Origin: Hysterangium stoloniferum
Lineage: Eukaryota; Basidiomycota; Agaricomycetes; Hysterangiales; Hysterangiaceae
Length of the DNA stretch: 64,000 nt
Direction of reading: 5' to 3'
NCBI GenBank assembly: GCA_015178975.1
Contig: WHVD01000090.1
Span: forward strand, 248,001-312,000
Positions 46,861 through 58,257 of the stretch are shown piece after piece (position 1 is the stretch's first letter; each line of letters begins with the position of its first letter). The translations under genes and the position numbers were made by a program. Under the pieces are notes generated by a model that did not search any database, was not told where the DNA came from, and worked only from the letters and a program-made list of their open reading frames with translations.

Positions 46861-46917
46861 CAGTTAGAAATACATAGGTACAACAGTAGATAGAATATTG
46901 TAGAATATTCTATAAGG

Positions 46918-47080
46918 TTCTAGAATGTTCTATTATATTTAGAATAGTCTATAGTGTCTTAGAAATAGTTAGAACCTTCCATAATGCTCTAGAAACTTCT
47001 AGAAACTTCTAAATGACATCATTCAATCTTCTAGAATCTTCTAGAATCTTCTAAAATGTCTCAGACTAAAATGTATATAA
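46918..47080 (+). promoter_or_regulatory. heat-shock-element-like cluster next to a TATA box
   Basis: Alternating TTC and GAA triplets at strict 5-bp steps form three groups: TTC-GAA-TTC at 46918-46930, GAA-TTC-GAA-TTC at 46992-47009, and a perfect five-part TTC-GAA-TTC-GAA-TTC at 47029-47051. A TATATAA box lies at 47074-47080, about 22 bp downstream. This is the binding pattern of fungal heat shock factor. What is transcribed to the right is not clear; it may be the promoter of an LTR. Confidence 0.75.
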
Positions 47081-48248
47081 GGAGCTCAGCTCCAGCCTTG
47101 AATAGAACATCTTATCATCTTATCAACCCATTTACACCACATCTGTGTGTCACTGCAGCAAGCAGTTTATTGCCACCTCTAGTTGAGCTTCTGGCACCAA
47201 TCAGGATTCCCTGTCACCTCTTGTTGAGCTTCTGGTATTAATCCCATATTATAATCATCTCTTAATTGAGTACTGATTATTAGTTTTCTTTACATTGTTA
47301 TTTGTAGTCTAAGACTTCAGTCACCTCTAGTTGAGTAATTTGACCGTTTATTACATTGCAAATAATCCCTGTTCCATTGCTCATTTATTGTGAATCAGTA
47401 AAGCATATTCACATAATATCTTAAGTGTTTGAGCATAAATAAATACTGAGAATATCCTTGCAAGATCCTTAAGACTACATTAAGATCCTGATAAGTTAGT
47501 ATCACAGTAGACCCTGTAGGTTAGTGTAAATAAAGCATATATTAATCTAATAGTGTTTTATTCTATCTTATCTTTTGACCTGTTTATAAATATTTTTACT
47601 GTCTGATAAATAGTATAAAATATATATAAACTAGCTAGAATTGAAGTTAAATCTAGCTTCAGAATCAGTAAATCGTTATTCTTATTTTAATAGTTGTTGT
47701 CACAGAAAAAGAACAAGCTTGCACAAGCAGCTCTCAAAACCTTCTTTGTGAAGTTGGGTGCATATATTCAAGTAAACTCTTGACTTCAGGGGGGTTCTAA
47801 GTCTATTCAGGCTGCCACTGATAAATATCAAATACTTAAATTATTTTACCTTGCAGTGAATTGAGTATTTTCACATTTTGATAGAGCATTGGACTCCTTT
47901 TTTGGAAAATAGTATTAAAATAAGGCTAATACATACATCACAGGAGGGCAGATATATGCCAGAGTGTTTACGGATACTTGGAGTTCCAGAGAGGTCCGTA
48001 TGTCTGGAGTCCGGAGAGTTCTGGATATTGAGTGTACAGACAGACAGAAGGGATCAGAAACTAAGTTGAGATACAAACTAATTTGAGATTAAAACTAAGG
48101 AGTAAGTACATGACTATGGAAGACTATATAGATGTTTTCACTATTGTACTACAAACTAGGATTACAATAAGATAGATTAGGATGAAGATTCTGAAATGAG
48201 AATACAACAACAAATGAATGAATACTTGTTGACTGACAACTTGTTTCC
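47081..48248 (+). other. transcribed-looking but non-coding stretch; possible LTR remainder
   Basis: Downstream of the TATA box come several imperfect copies of CACCTCTAGTTGAGCTTCTGG (near 47175, 47216, 47263, 47322), then AT-rich sequence and short frames only. The stretch may be the R and U5 part of an LTR followed by element debris. No protein family seen. Confidence 0.4.
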
Positions 48249-48478
48249 AGTGTCTCGATTATACTGGTGATACGGTTCATCCTCCATCCCAGTGAACGGA
48301 ATGCCCAGCCAAATGACACACCTCACACAAGGGACCTGGAACCTTGTTCCTTATTAAAGGCAGCCGTGCAGAAATTCCCAAATACAATAATTGAAGATCT
48401 GGAAAATGAGGCGCTGGCCACCAGCCCATCTATGAATTCTGGGAATGTCTCCAGACATCGTTGTGTCGTCAGCTAGCA
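48249..48478 (+). pseudogene. fragment of a second DUF6533-type gene (last exon)
   Basis: It matches 51547-51760, the last exon of the DUF6533 gene: GTTTCCAGTGTCTC, then the RFIL-x-x-x-ERNAQPN region and IIEDLENEALA. The rest of that gene copy is missing upstream. The arginine-rich stretch of the family (RFFLDLRE) is altered (RFILHPSE). A remnant of tandem duplication. Confidence 0.65.
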
Positions 48479-48649
48479 AAGCTGAAAACAACCACTCATA
48501 TCCCATGGTCAATCTCGAGGAGTTTACATGAGCAGCAGGGCAATTAGATCACGTAGAAGGTAGGACCGGAAATAGTTTCGATTGAGGATTGAGATATTTA
48601 TATAGTGATCTCTTTTGAATTAGTGGTGCATAGTTTGGCACGTTCTGCA

Positions 48650-48870
48650 TCTAGTGTTGCGTGGAGAACACGTAGATCGGCATGGAAGATGTGGAATTAT
48701 TCAACAGAAGTGGACTGGACCCGTTCGATGGATTGTGGATACCTCAATTGATACTGAAAAAGAAGAACGTCACCTCGTCTACCGCCATCAATTATTTCCA
48801 TTAACATGTCCATGTCCATGTCCATCTCATCGTGGCCATTTTTGAGCCCTTCCTAACGGGTGCCGGTACG
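48650..48870 (-). repeat. module K, copy 1
   Basis: On the minus strand it begins with a methionine/aspartate run (MDMDMDMLM) and continues to QSIERVQSTSVE. Related to 49440-49650 and 53960-54180 by shared order: the ATGGACATG start, a GGTATCCACA-like donor region and the GTCCGCTTC/GTCCACTTC word. The coding frame is not kept. Confidence 0.55.
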
Positions 48871-49439
48871 GGATGCTAATGCATATATTGTGCTTGTGTA
48901 TCAGTTGTTTGGAGGTAGGGCTGCAATCCGGGTCTTTTTATGAAAAAATCCATGTAAGTGCCATCAACACGCGGACCGCGGCTCAACAAGGGAACAATCG
49001 CCAGCATCTTTTGAGTGATATATAATGTCAGTGCAGAATTCACATGATAAGCCATAATGTTTATTTTATGTGAGAATTCGAACCATACATCATTAGATTG
49101 GAGGAGCGTTAATTCCAGAATTTTTAACAACCATAAATCAACTTTGTCGTGTCACTTTCAAGATTACGTTTGAGATCAATTCAAGAAGCAGTAATGGTAG
49201 CTGGTACTTGGTTTCATTCTCTCCATTCTGAGTTGGAATTGAAACGAAGAACTTCGTTCAGTAAGAATAAGATTCCATATCTTTAATCAGTGGGTGGAAA
49301 TCCATCTCTTATGATTAGTCCGTGTCCATGTGGGCTACCGTTGCTATTTGCCTTTGATCATTACCCATTTAAGCACACGCTCGCGATATCTTCTGAATTA
49401 CTAGCGTGTCCTTTGGCGTGTTCATTGAGGAGCGTTGCG

Positions 49440-49650
49440 CGGAGGAGGCATAGTTCGGCTGGGGGGATTCAGGCAGCAGAAGCGGACTGTGTTTGTCCGC
49501 CGACTTATGCCCATGCCACCGGAAGCAGCCGGGGACCAAAAATGGTCTGTGAATACCTCAGTTGGAATCGAAAGGAAGAACATCACAGCTTCTCTTGCTC
49601 CACCGCCATGTACATGTCCATCTCATCTGGTGTACCTTTAGCTTGAATTA
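49440..49650 (-). repeat. module K, copy 2
   Basis: Second copy of the module, starting ATGGACATGTACATGG on the minus strand near 49624. The splice-donor-like region reads GAGGTATTCAC. Frame broken. Confidence 0.55.
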
Positions 49651-49802
49651 CGAGAGCTTTTGAGAGCAGGAGGAGCGTTCGGAGTAAGAGTAGGTATTGT
49701 CTTTGAAGTGGTGACACATGGTAGATGAACACTATTCGAAATTCGAAAAAGATACCATTAAATTGAGAAGTACTGATTTCTAATTCGATAAATCAACTTT
49801 TT

Positions 49803-50196
49803 TTAACATTCATGAATTTGTCCGGCATCAACGCAGGAAGTAGCGATTGTAACTTCTAAATTCTGGTTTAATTTATCCATACTGAGCTGAATTTGCAACC
49901 TATTATTACCTAATTTGTGTACTAAGTTTATACGCAGAAAGATCAGGCCTCCATTTAAGCAAAGGTGCTTGGGTATGAACCTTTTTTCCTCCCAGCCAAA
50001 TTTGGGATGAAACGTTATGTTTTCCAGGAACATTGACCCCCAGATCCCATCGGGCATTCGAATCACGGCTTATAATATGAGTTCCGAGATGATAATGGCA
50101 ATTGGTAACTTCGGCACTGGCCCTCGATGATGGCTCTTGACGACAAGCATGGAAGCCATCTCGGTTGCGAGATGCATCCTTATAATGTATCTTCAA
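49803..50196 (-). CDS. hypothetical small gene upstream of DUF6533 gene
   Basis: A frame of 96 codons runs leftward from 50196 (MKIHYKDASRNRDGFHAC, then SRDSNARWDLGVNVPGKHNV and SQIWLGGKKV). A second frame (49803-50066) continues with NNRLQIQLSMDKLNQNLEV; a short intron near 49900 could join them. It sits about 40 bp from the start of the rightward DUF6533 gene, a divergent arrangement. No family recognised. Confidence 0.35.
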
Positions 50197-50239
50197 TCGT
50201 GATTCAAAGTGTCAATTCCTTCCTCACTTCTCATTCAAT

Positions 50240-51901
50240 ATGTCATTCAACGCTGCTCATATTGTTTCCTTGGTGCAGGCAGAAAGTGACAAGTATGCGG
50301 GGCTAAGAGATGTTTTCATTGAAACTCATGACAGTTGTTAGCCAGTTCACTAACTACTGGACCATCGCTGGTTCTGGTACAAGCTAGTATTTTTCAATTC
50401 CACACACATATATTGATATTCTGTTCAGTGACTGCATTGTATGACACTATCCTGTCATTTCCTCAGGAAGTCCGGTATATTTGGACAGGAAAATGGCGGG
50501 TCGTGACCTTTCTATATGTGGCGACTCGGATGTCTACGCTTCTGTTTCAAACTCTCTACGCAATCTGGGCCCTCACTGGATGGTGAGAAAAGGTACGTAT
50601 TACCTGTTGGAGTATTCCTTCCCCTAAATATTTACATATTTTCCTTCAGTACCAAATCCTCTTGATTTCGGAGACAAGTGATTAATCTGATTGCTTCTCT
50701 TACTTACTGTGCCGTATTTGTGAAGGTTCTGTCTTTTATAATTTTCATCAACAAATTTTCATTTGGAGGTATGAACCCAATTATAAAAAGGATATGGTCA
50801 TAAATCTAAATCGGAATAGGAATTTTACTGGCTCGTGTCTATGCCATCATGCATTCACGGTGGTATCTGTTCTCAAGCTTGGCGATTGTATTCCTCCGTC
50901 CCAGAAATGTATGTGTCGCTTTACTGACCTCTCCTATTTGAACTTCTAACATGTGAAAACGAAGAGGTATTTATCTCAGAACCACCCACACACTTTCAGC
51001 ATCTCACCGCCTCGTAAAACAGCGAACTATATTAATAATGGAATGATATTATTGTACGATGTGGCGATATTCGGAGTGAGTGTGTATTACACATGGACTC
51101 TGGTAAGATCAATAGGGTCATTCACTGAGATGACTGGTGGAAAATCGCTATCGTCGCTAATCCTCAAGCAAGGTGAGAATAGGAGTTCTGTGATGAAATA
51201 CTCTGTCATCTTCAGATGTTGGATGTACCAGGTGTCATTCGCTTTATGTGCGAAATTTCGTCCACCAGCTACTCCCTTAGCACTGAACAATGTACAGAAT
51301 AATAGTGTCATGGGTAATTCAAGTCATCATAACCGACAACGTGAGTTCCATATGTTAACCGTTGAAATTTCTCGATTAATACTCAGCCTCATAATCCAAG
51401 CTGGTTCGAGTAAGACTGTCAATTATTCTTCATTCTGATTAAATCTTAAATTTCACAGCCTAGTCTTGCGGGTTTGACGGCAGGTATTGAGAGACCGTAT
51501 GTATACTGCATTACCCGGTAATAACTCGCATGAGTCACCTGTTGTTTCCAGTGTCTCAGTGATACTAGTTTTACGGTTCTTCCTCGATCTTCGGGAACAG
51601 AATGCCCACCCAAATGGCACATCTCAAACAAGGGACGACGTACCTTGTTCTTCATTTAAGGCGGCCGCACGCGAATTCTCAATTCTCAAATGCAATAATT
51701 GAAGATCTTGGAGATCCGGAAGATGAGCAGTTTTTCAGCCGCCAAGCTACAAGTTCCGGGACTGTCTCCGGACGAGTGTTGAGTCTCGCTAGTGACGCTG
51801 AAATCAATGACTCATCTCCTGCGGTCAATATTGAAGAGTTTCCAGGGGTAGCAAGGAGATCAGAGGACGCAGAACCTCGAACTGGAACCGACACGGTTTG
51901 A
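50240..51901 (+). pseudogene. DUF6533-type fungal membrane protein gene, probably damaged at the 3' end
   Basis: The first exon (ATG at 50240, or at 50328) leads to NYWTIAGS, then an intron 50377-50428 and the hallmark block VTALYDTILSFPQEVRYIWTGKWR (shown in part: LYDTILSFPQEV), followed by FLYVATRMSTLLFQTLYAIW. Further exons give more membrane spans (KVLSFIIFINKF, LLARVYAIMHSRWYLF, ILLYDVAIFGVSVYYTWTLV), at least five in all, and the cytoplasmic end RFFLDLREQNAHPN. Introns carry GT-AG ends (for example 51176-51216). Compared with the fragment at 48249, the last exon contains a 7-bp tandem duplication (AATTCTC twice, near 51677), which shifts the frame before IIEDLGDPED. Family function is unknown; seven-helix topology is usual. 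Confidence 0.7.
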
Positions 51902-52986
51902 GGACAATTAACGCCATGTGTGAGTTGAGGATCAAAGTTTTTATCAGAATGTCTGTTAAGAATTTGTTCAGGCAACTATAGGTTTTGGATCATGATTTGG
52001 TATGTAGCTACTGTATTTATATGTCTATGCACTTGCAGAAGCAAGTACACCAGGCATCTGTCTTGGATTTTGTTCGTGAGCGTATCGGATAGATAGACAA
52101 ATTGTGTTATGATAACAATGTACGACACTGGAAAGTCTATTATATTGTTGTATAACTAGCACCTGAATATTTACTTAATATTTCAACCGAATAAATTGTA
52201 ATGATATTATCCGAGTTTTTCCCCACTCGTTGTAACCCATTGAACGTCAAACAATATTTTTTCCTTATATACTTAACGTATGGAGTTCTGTATTGTTGCG
52301 TTGACCAGAGATTTCGTTGATGCGGCGACGACATAAATTGAGATGCGATTTTTGGATTAGTGGTATAGCTAAAGGTGAAGGGTCAGAACGAGGAAGGTAG
52401 CCTGACATGGTTCCCACGGCGTAGTTAGGGAGAATGTTTATGAACAGGGCATGTGCAGGCGATTTGTCAATCTTCTACTGATATTCCCGCGACTACACCG
52501 GCACCACAATACAGCGTGCATATAACACCGCCAAATTTCCCATGAAAGGTGTTGGCCTCATCCTTCCTGCCAACGACCTCTTCCCTCCTGCGCCACCCCC
52601 GTCTCAGTTGGGGTCCATCTACCGTCTATCTGCCGGCTCAGTGCCATCAACAAACGATGTATAATCTTTGGCATGGCTTGAGCGCCCATTGTGCATATTC
52701 CATATCAGAACTCAAATACAAAGCGTTCATTTTAAGATTTTTGACTTCCATCAATTATTTTGTCTGTTCAAACAGTTAGTATGTGCTGAACGCAAGAAGC
52801 AGGGATTTTAACTTGCACTAATTATCCCCGGACCTCCGAGAGGTAAAATTGAAACCGCGCCTATTCTTCGATTAATCTGTTTACGGAAGTTTCTACCGGA
52901 CAACCCCAATGCGTCAGCGTTAATACACAGTCACTGCGGGAAATTTACTCTCAGTGGTAATAACATTGTCTTTTTCCTTTCATCAT
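51902..52986. other. no recognisable gene
   Basis: Short frames only. Around 52550-52700 the plus strand has a C/T-rich stretch with a 76-codon frame but no family match. Confidence 0.4.
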
Positions 52987-53283
52987 TGTGTCTCAGAAAA
53001 TATAAAAGACCAGAAGACTCAACCTGTCCTGTGGCCTGCAGAGGTAAACCCTGTGAACACCCACACTGAGCAAACAGAAGCGCCCGCACCAGTCTCCAAT
53101 AAGAGGTGAATTACAGTACTTATTAAAATAGTATGAGTTGACTCTATTGCAATACACAATATACAAGGGTTTAATAAGCTTGTAATGAAAGTACTTGTAT
53201 CTCAATATCTTGTGTCAGTTAGTGTAGCACCTCCTGACAATATAGGTTTGGTGCTCTGGGAGGTGTATAGTGGTTCTGACACA
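52987..53283 (-). mobile_element. solo LTR-like element
   Basis: On the minus strand it runs from TGTGTCAGAACCAC to TTTTCTGAGACACA, inverted ends of the LTR type, with a TTTTATATTT motif near the end. No exact flanking duplication found, so the call is tentative. Confidence 0.45.
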
Positions 53284-53657
53284 CATTAGCCTCCAAATGC
53301 ATGGTCCACAATTAGCATCTTCATATGGAAAGTTGCAATAATTGGTGGACTCCCCCTATAAAAAGGTGTGTTTCATCATCAAATTTAACAGTACTCTGGA
53401 AGGAGAAGAGCGAATCTTTCTCAGCCCGGATGAAGACGGGAAAATGCCGAAGTTACCGGGCTCCACACCACTATGGTTCCAGAACAGCATGTTAATCCTA
53501 ACGTCCAGGGTGCATCTATCACGGCGCCAACTGCGTGTTTAACCATTCTCATTGATGACTATGATATAGTTGTTTTGCCCCTCCTCGGCTGAGATGACAA
53601 GACCTTTGTCTAGGTGGCCGTTAATATCCGTAGGTAGGGTGCAATAAAGTACTTATT
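53284..53657. other. duplicated short sequence, no gene
   Basis: The stretch at 53505-53540 (GGTGCATCTATCACGG, then GCCAACTG) recurs at 54440-54475. The surrounding frame is short and shows no family. Confidence 0.4.
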
Positions 53658-54155
53658 TCAGAAAGAATAAGAACAATAAAAGGCTAATGATCCTCTGAGT
53701 ACGCATTCGTTCACATTTCTTGACATTATTATCATATAGTAGTACCACTCTTCCTGTAGTGTCACACCTTCCTCCTCGCATATCCGCCCCCTCGCCCGCA
53801 TTACTGCTATCGTGGTGCAATGTACGTGCCATGTTACAGTCCTCGTAGTTTTCCACAACCCGTGGCGCGCAAGTACCTTTGTGATCCTCTCTGAGTTCAG
53901 CATCCTGCTCTTTAGTGAATTCCTGATCGAGCCGTGCACCGAGAAGACGAAGTTTGGCTTGGAGCACATGCAGTTGAGTGACGGAAGCGGACTGGGTTTG
54001 TTCGAGGAAGCGTTTTTGACCAGTCAACAGGCTCATCTCACAGAGGGCATCTAACGGAGCTTGGAACTAAAAAGGATTGTGGATACCTCCAATGGAAGCG
54101 AAAGGAAGTGAGTCACTTGGTCTACTTCGCGAACATCAATAATCGTTAACATCTC
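53658..54155 (-). pseudogene. module K, longest copy
   Basis: On the minus strand a first exon MDMEMLTIIDVREVDQ ends at a GAG|GTATCC donor near 54086, and after about 50 bp a frame of 127 codons runs from 54036 (SLLTGQKRFLEQTQSAS, then LQAKLRLLGARLDQEFTKEQ) with a heptad-like, Gln/Leu-rich helix. This may be a small coiled-coil protein gene of which 48650 and 49440 are 5' remnants. No family recognised. Confidence 0.4.
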
Positions 54156-54184
54156 CATGTCCATCTTATCATGACCGATTTTGT

Positions 54185-54516
54185 TCACTTGCCGACACTT
54201 TCAACACCGGGTGCTGATGAATCATTTGTGTCTGCGCTATCTGGCGATGGGGTGATGTAATCAAAGTCATTGCTATTTACAGATTGGATATGCCTAGCGG
54301 GTGGTCCTGGGATCCCTCTCTCGCAAGAGAATATACTTCCATAGTTCCAAGAACCAAGATGGATAGCAGGTTTAGAACTGCATCTCCAGCGTCTCCAAGG
54401 GCCAAGCGAATCCCACCGGCTTTCCAACTTCCCGAGCGATCTCCGGTGCATCTATCACGGTGCCAACTGTACGTGCCGGTTTGATTTGTTAGATTTCGAG
54501 CATCATACAAGCTCAT
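54185..54516 (-). CDS. hypothetical small gene
   Basis: Two overlapping minus-strand frames: 54516-54277 (SLYDARNLTNQTGTYSWHRD, then AVLNLLSILVLGTMEVYSL, one hydrophobic segment) and 54451-54185 (ending SVNSNDFDYITPSPDSAD). They may be one spliced gene. Part of it is duplicated at 53505-53540. No family recognised. Confidence 0.3.
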
Positions 54517-54699
54517 GTTCCTTTGTTCCTTTCCCCATTGTCGTCTTGTCTCACTGTTTTCCTCATTGGGATTCCTTTGTTCTTATTGTGTAGATATATG
54601 TAGCTATGTGCGAATAGAGCTCTCCGCGGGTTTGCGAGGGTCCCTGCTATACTCGGGTGAGGTCAAAGTCCATCTTATCTTAACATGATTATTATAACT

Positions 54700-57010
54700 A
54701 GTGACTGTGGTATAGTTGTCTTCCCACTCCTCACTGTCGGTTGCCAAGCCCTAAAATGATGGTAAAAGTTGGCGAAACAAAATGACTGAATGTCCTTGAC
54801 TTTCCGTGGTTCGGGGCAATCACGGACAACTTGAACCTTGGTTTCATCCATATGGAGACCCTCAGGTCCGATAATGAAACCTAAGTATTCAATAGAATCC
54901 ATATCAAAGTAGCATTTTTTACCGTTGGCGAAAAGACCGTTTTTATGGAGTCTTCAGAAGACTTCATGGACCTGTTCATCGTGAAGAGAGGGATTCTCAG
55001 AAAATACCAAAATGTCATCCAAATAGACTATAACACATACATCAAGTATGTCGGAAAATATATCATTAACAAAACATTGAAAAGTGGAAGGAGCATTGGT
55101 AAGGCCGAACTGCATAACCAACCATTCAAAGGATCCATAGCGAGTCCGAAAAGCAGTTTTTCATTCATCGCCCTCAGCAATTTGAACCAAATGATAAGCA
55201 TGTTTGAGGTCTATTTTGGTGTAGATCCGAGCTTTCCGTGGGGCGTCGAGTAAATCGGTAACGAGTGGAAGTGGATACTTATCTTTCCGGGTGATGGAAT
55301 TTAATCCTCTGAAATCGACACAGAGTCGAAGAGAGCCATCCTTCTTTCTGACGAAAAGGACGGGTGCTCTGTACGGAGACTTTGAGGGATGGATAAAACC
55401 TATTGACAGATGTTCATCCAGGAACTCCCGAATAGAAGAAAGTTCCGATTGGGATAATGGGTAAATAGGTCCTAACAGAGGGTTTGAACCGGGCTCAATA
55501 TTGATTTTTAAGTCGTAGGGCCTATGTGGTGCAAGCCTGTCAGCTTTTTGCTTACTGAAAATGTCTGCAAAATCATGGTATTTTTTGGGAACTCCATCCA
55601 GGTCAGCTTTTAACTCGGATAGTTCTGGAGTCGCAAAACGTCCAGATGCTTCATCAACTTTTAAGCTGATCAAAAAACACTGTGAACCATCCAGTTTACT
55701 TGCCCTAACAAATGCCGAAGCATTGATGAGAGAGATTTTTGGAGGCATGGAGGTTTTAGTAGAAGCTGTTGATGTCGTTGATGCCGAAAAGGCGTTGGCC
55801 GGAAGAGACGCTGTAGGAGGAACTGAAGTGTCGGGAATTCAGAAGTTAATACTGCCCAATACCCAGTCAATCAACGGATTATATCGGGTGAGCCAGTTGT
55901 ATCCAAGAACTACCAAACAGCTAGAGTCCAACTGTGTTACGAAAAAAGTAACCATCTGGGATGTTCCACAAGGGAACTGGATAGACATGTCACAGGCTTG
56001 TGTAATTGCTGTATTGCTAGTGCCGTCAAACAAACGCAAGGAAATTGTGGGAACAGAATGGAGTTTCAGATTATGTTTCGTGGCAAAGGTGGTATCTACA
56101 AAACAGTGTGTGGAGCCGGAATCTATCAGAGCTTGGAACACTAAATTTCCAAGAAAGTCAGAGACGGGTTTTACAAATAATGAATTGGGATTAGAGAGAG
56201 CGGACACATTGAGACGGATAACCTTGGAAACACAGAGAGAGTCAACACAACCCTCTGTCCGTGAAGATTCTGGAGGGTTGCTTACTCTTTTTTTGACTCC
56301 ATGGCAGGTTTTTCCTTAGACGTTGTAGTCGTAGTGGAAGTTGCCACGTGGGCCTTGGAAGAGTTAGATTTAACAGTACAGTCGGAAACCTTGTGTCTGC
56401 CTTTCCCACAGAAAAGGCAGAGGTCATTGTCCATACGTCGTTGTTTCTCCTTTGGGGTGAGTTTACCGTTGGTGCCCAACAAATGGGAAATGTTGGGTTT
56501 GTCGGAATTTGACTGTTTATCCTTGTTGGATTTCTTGTCTTTTGTCCAGTTGGAGTTTGATTTGCCAGTATTAGTGCCAGAGTTGCCAGTGTTATTGCCT
56601 GAGTTATTGCCAGAAGACTTGCTAGTCGACACTTTGTTGTTCTGAGAACGTTCCATCAGGTTCTCTTGAGAGACCTCGGCTTTTCATTCCCAATAATGGG
56701 CATCGGATGTTTGAGCTTTAATCCGCATGAGTTGGAGAGTTTTCGGCTTTCCATCTTTGCAGATCTCGTCTTTAAGGCATGACGGAAGTCCCATATAGAA
56801 ATGGTGCCTGAGGGTGGAATCGTCCCATCCACATCGTGTGGCGAGGGTATTGAACTTGACGAGATAATCGGAAACTCATTGATTGTCCTTCATCTTAAGT
56901 GTCATTAATTCATTTTCCACTTTGCCAGATTGATTGTAAGGTCTGAAATTAGTTTCCAGTTCTTCCACACGAAGGCGACACACAATAAGACTTGGGTAAC
57001 TACAGAATTA
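54700..57010 (-). mobile_element. gypsy relic: gag, protease and first part of reverse transcriptase
   Basis: The best kept of the gypsy copies here. On the minus strand, from right to left: gag with a CCHC knuckle (LCLFCGKGRHKVSDC) at 56.7-56.3 kb, a protease region with [13 protein letters not shown] at about 56.1 kb, and reverse transcriptase with YPLSQSELSSI, FVRKKDGSLRLCVDFRGLN and IEYLGFIIG at 55.7-54.7 kb. RNase H, integrase and LTRs are missing, so it is truncated at both ends, with several further breaks. CpG content is higher than in its relatives at 9269 and 44870. Confidence 0.85.
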
Positions 57011-57070
57011 AAGAAATAATGTTAGTCAGTTTCAATAGCATGCATTCAACGCCCAACTTACACACAAATC

Positions 57071-57256
57071 CTACGGTTCTGTGACTGCCTTGTCTTCAGG
57101 GAACTTCAGGCTGCCCCACTGCTTGCTGCGGGGTCCAGGTGCCAGCGTCTGCACAGGCTTGATCATGCTGCATGACCCTGGTGGCAGGTTTTGTGACCCT
57201 TGCTGCGGGATTGCATGCGGAGTGCCGTCAGTCTGATGCCTAGGTGCACCAGACAT
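57071..57256 (-). CDS. hypothetical 61-residue frame
   Basis: Gln/Pro-rich (GAPRHQTDGTPHAIPQQGSQ, then PGPRSKQWGSLKFPEDKAV). It lies right next to the gypsy relic's 5' side. It could be the first exon of a host gene cut off by the gypsy insertion. No family recognised. Confidence 0.25.
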   Translation of the reverse strand: MSGAPRHQTDGTPHAIPQQGSQNLPPGSCSMIKPVQTLAPGPRSKQWGSLKFPEDKAVTEP

Positions 57257-57529
57257 GATCAGTCAGCTGGCTCAAGACTTGAACGTTTGAACAGCGATCA
57301 GGATTTTCGGACTTTTCCGACACTTCTACCTAGCCCCACCTTCAACTTTCTCCACATAGCAGGCCAGTTCTCCATGCAGACCTTTTGGGTATGTATTCAT
57401 TTTTTTTCAGTCGTAGATCGTTATATAATGTTTTGAATTACGGCAATCCTTGAAGTTATAGGAGCAGAAATATCTTTCTTAAATCACCGTTTGAGAACTT
57501 GGAGGACTAAGGAGGCCATCTTTGGGATA

Positions 57530-58250
57530 TCAAAATTCTGGATGATGTTGTAAGTTTTACCGTTGCTGTTTTTGGAGAATGGCCGAAATGAGAAACACGC
57601 AGATACGATCGAAACAAACCTGAACACATAAAACTGCTTGACGCGCAAATATCGATTTTCCCCTGCTGTTTTACACAGGATCCTTGGCTTCGCAGAAATA
57701 GATTCATTTGCATGTGCCGACCTTTCTTGCTACATCACCTATAAGTGCATAATAAATGAACTCAATGCATTATTTGAGGATGTCACATTGATGGCAGAAA
57801 ACATTGAACAAAATAGTATCATTGTTTCCATCGGGGCTAAAATGTTGCATTGAGTCCACAGTTGCACCCTCGCGGACCTGTCTCAAAATGATTCGGCCAT
57901 CAGAATGCTAATTCGGACCCCAAAACCAACCCTTCATTGTGTGGTGGCGCCGAGCAGCGAATAAGGGGCTCAGCGTCGTTAATTTCACAGTCTCCAGAAA
58001 CCGAAATTGTGTGTACGGCAGTGTGAGAGGATAGCCCAATACCTGCTCTCCACGATTTCCTGGACCTTTCTGAGAGGATTGCCTATATGCGTAGAGGGGA
58101 GAGGTTGGTGAGGGGGTTGGATGATTTGATTCACTCCTGTGTCTGCTTGCGACTCCATTTATCAGGGTCTCAACAAGTTCTAACAAAAACTACTTAGCCG
58201 TCTTGAAGAAGCACGGACGAGGGTGTGACTAGACTGTTCCATACAACCAT
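57530..58250 (+). repeat. module J, free-standing copy
   Basis: Matches 61945-62722 in order and orientation: AAATTCTGGATGA, TTTGGAGAATGGC, then a coding-like block (DSFACADLSCYITYKCIINE and ENIEQNSIIVSI), a CTCGCGGACCTGTC block, and GTGACTAGACTGTT at the end. Here it stands alone, tail to tail with gene H copy 1. The frame is not kept throughout. Confidence 0.6.
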
Positions 58251-58257
58251 ACTTTGC

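Larger units (their letters stand above)
48481..49802. other. duplicated degenerate modules, no intact gene
   Basis: This stretch holds two copies of module K (48650-48870 and 49440-49650, listed below) and a minus-strand frame of 84 codons at 48876-49130 (ending in TYMDFFIKRPGLQPYLQ) with no recognised family. Confidence 0.4.

Noticed and set aside
46918-47060. TTCTAGAA-rich stretch as a simple microsatellite
   Set aside because: The spacing of TTC and GAA is strictly 5 bp in three separate groups next to a TATA box, which a plain microsatellite would not explain as well.
52549-52779. 76-codon plus-strand frame
   Set aside because: No recognised domain, no splice context and no second copy to support coding.
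57908-58186. Minus-strand frame of 92 codons in module J
   Set aside because: Antisense to the coding-like strand of module J; the better conserved residues between the two copies lie on the plus strand.
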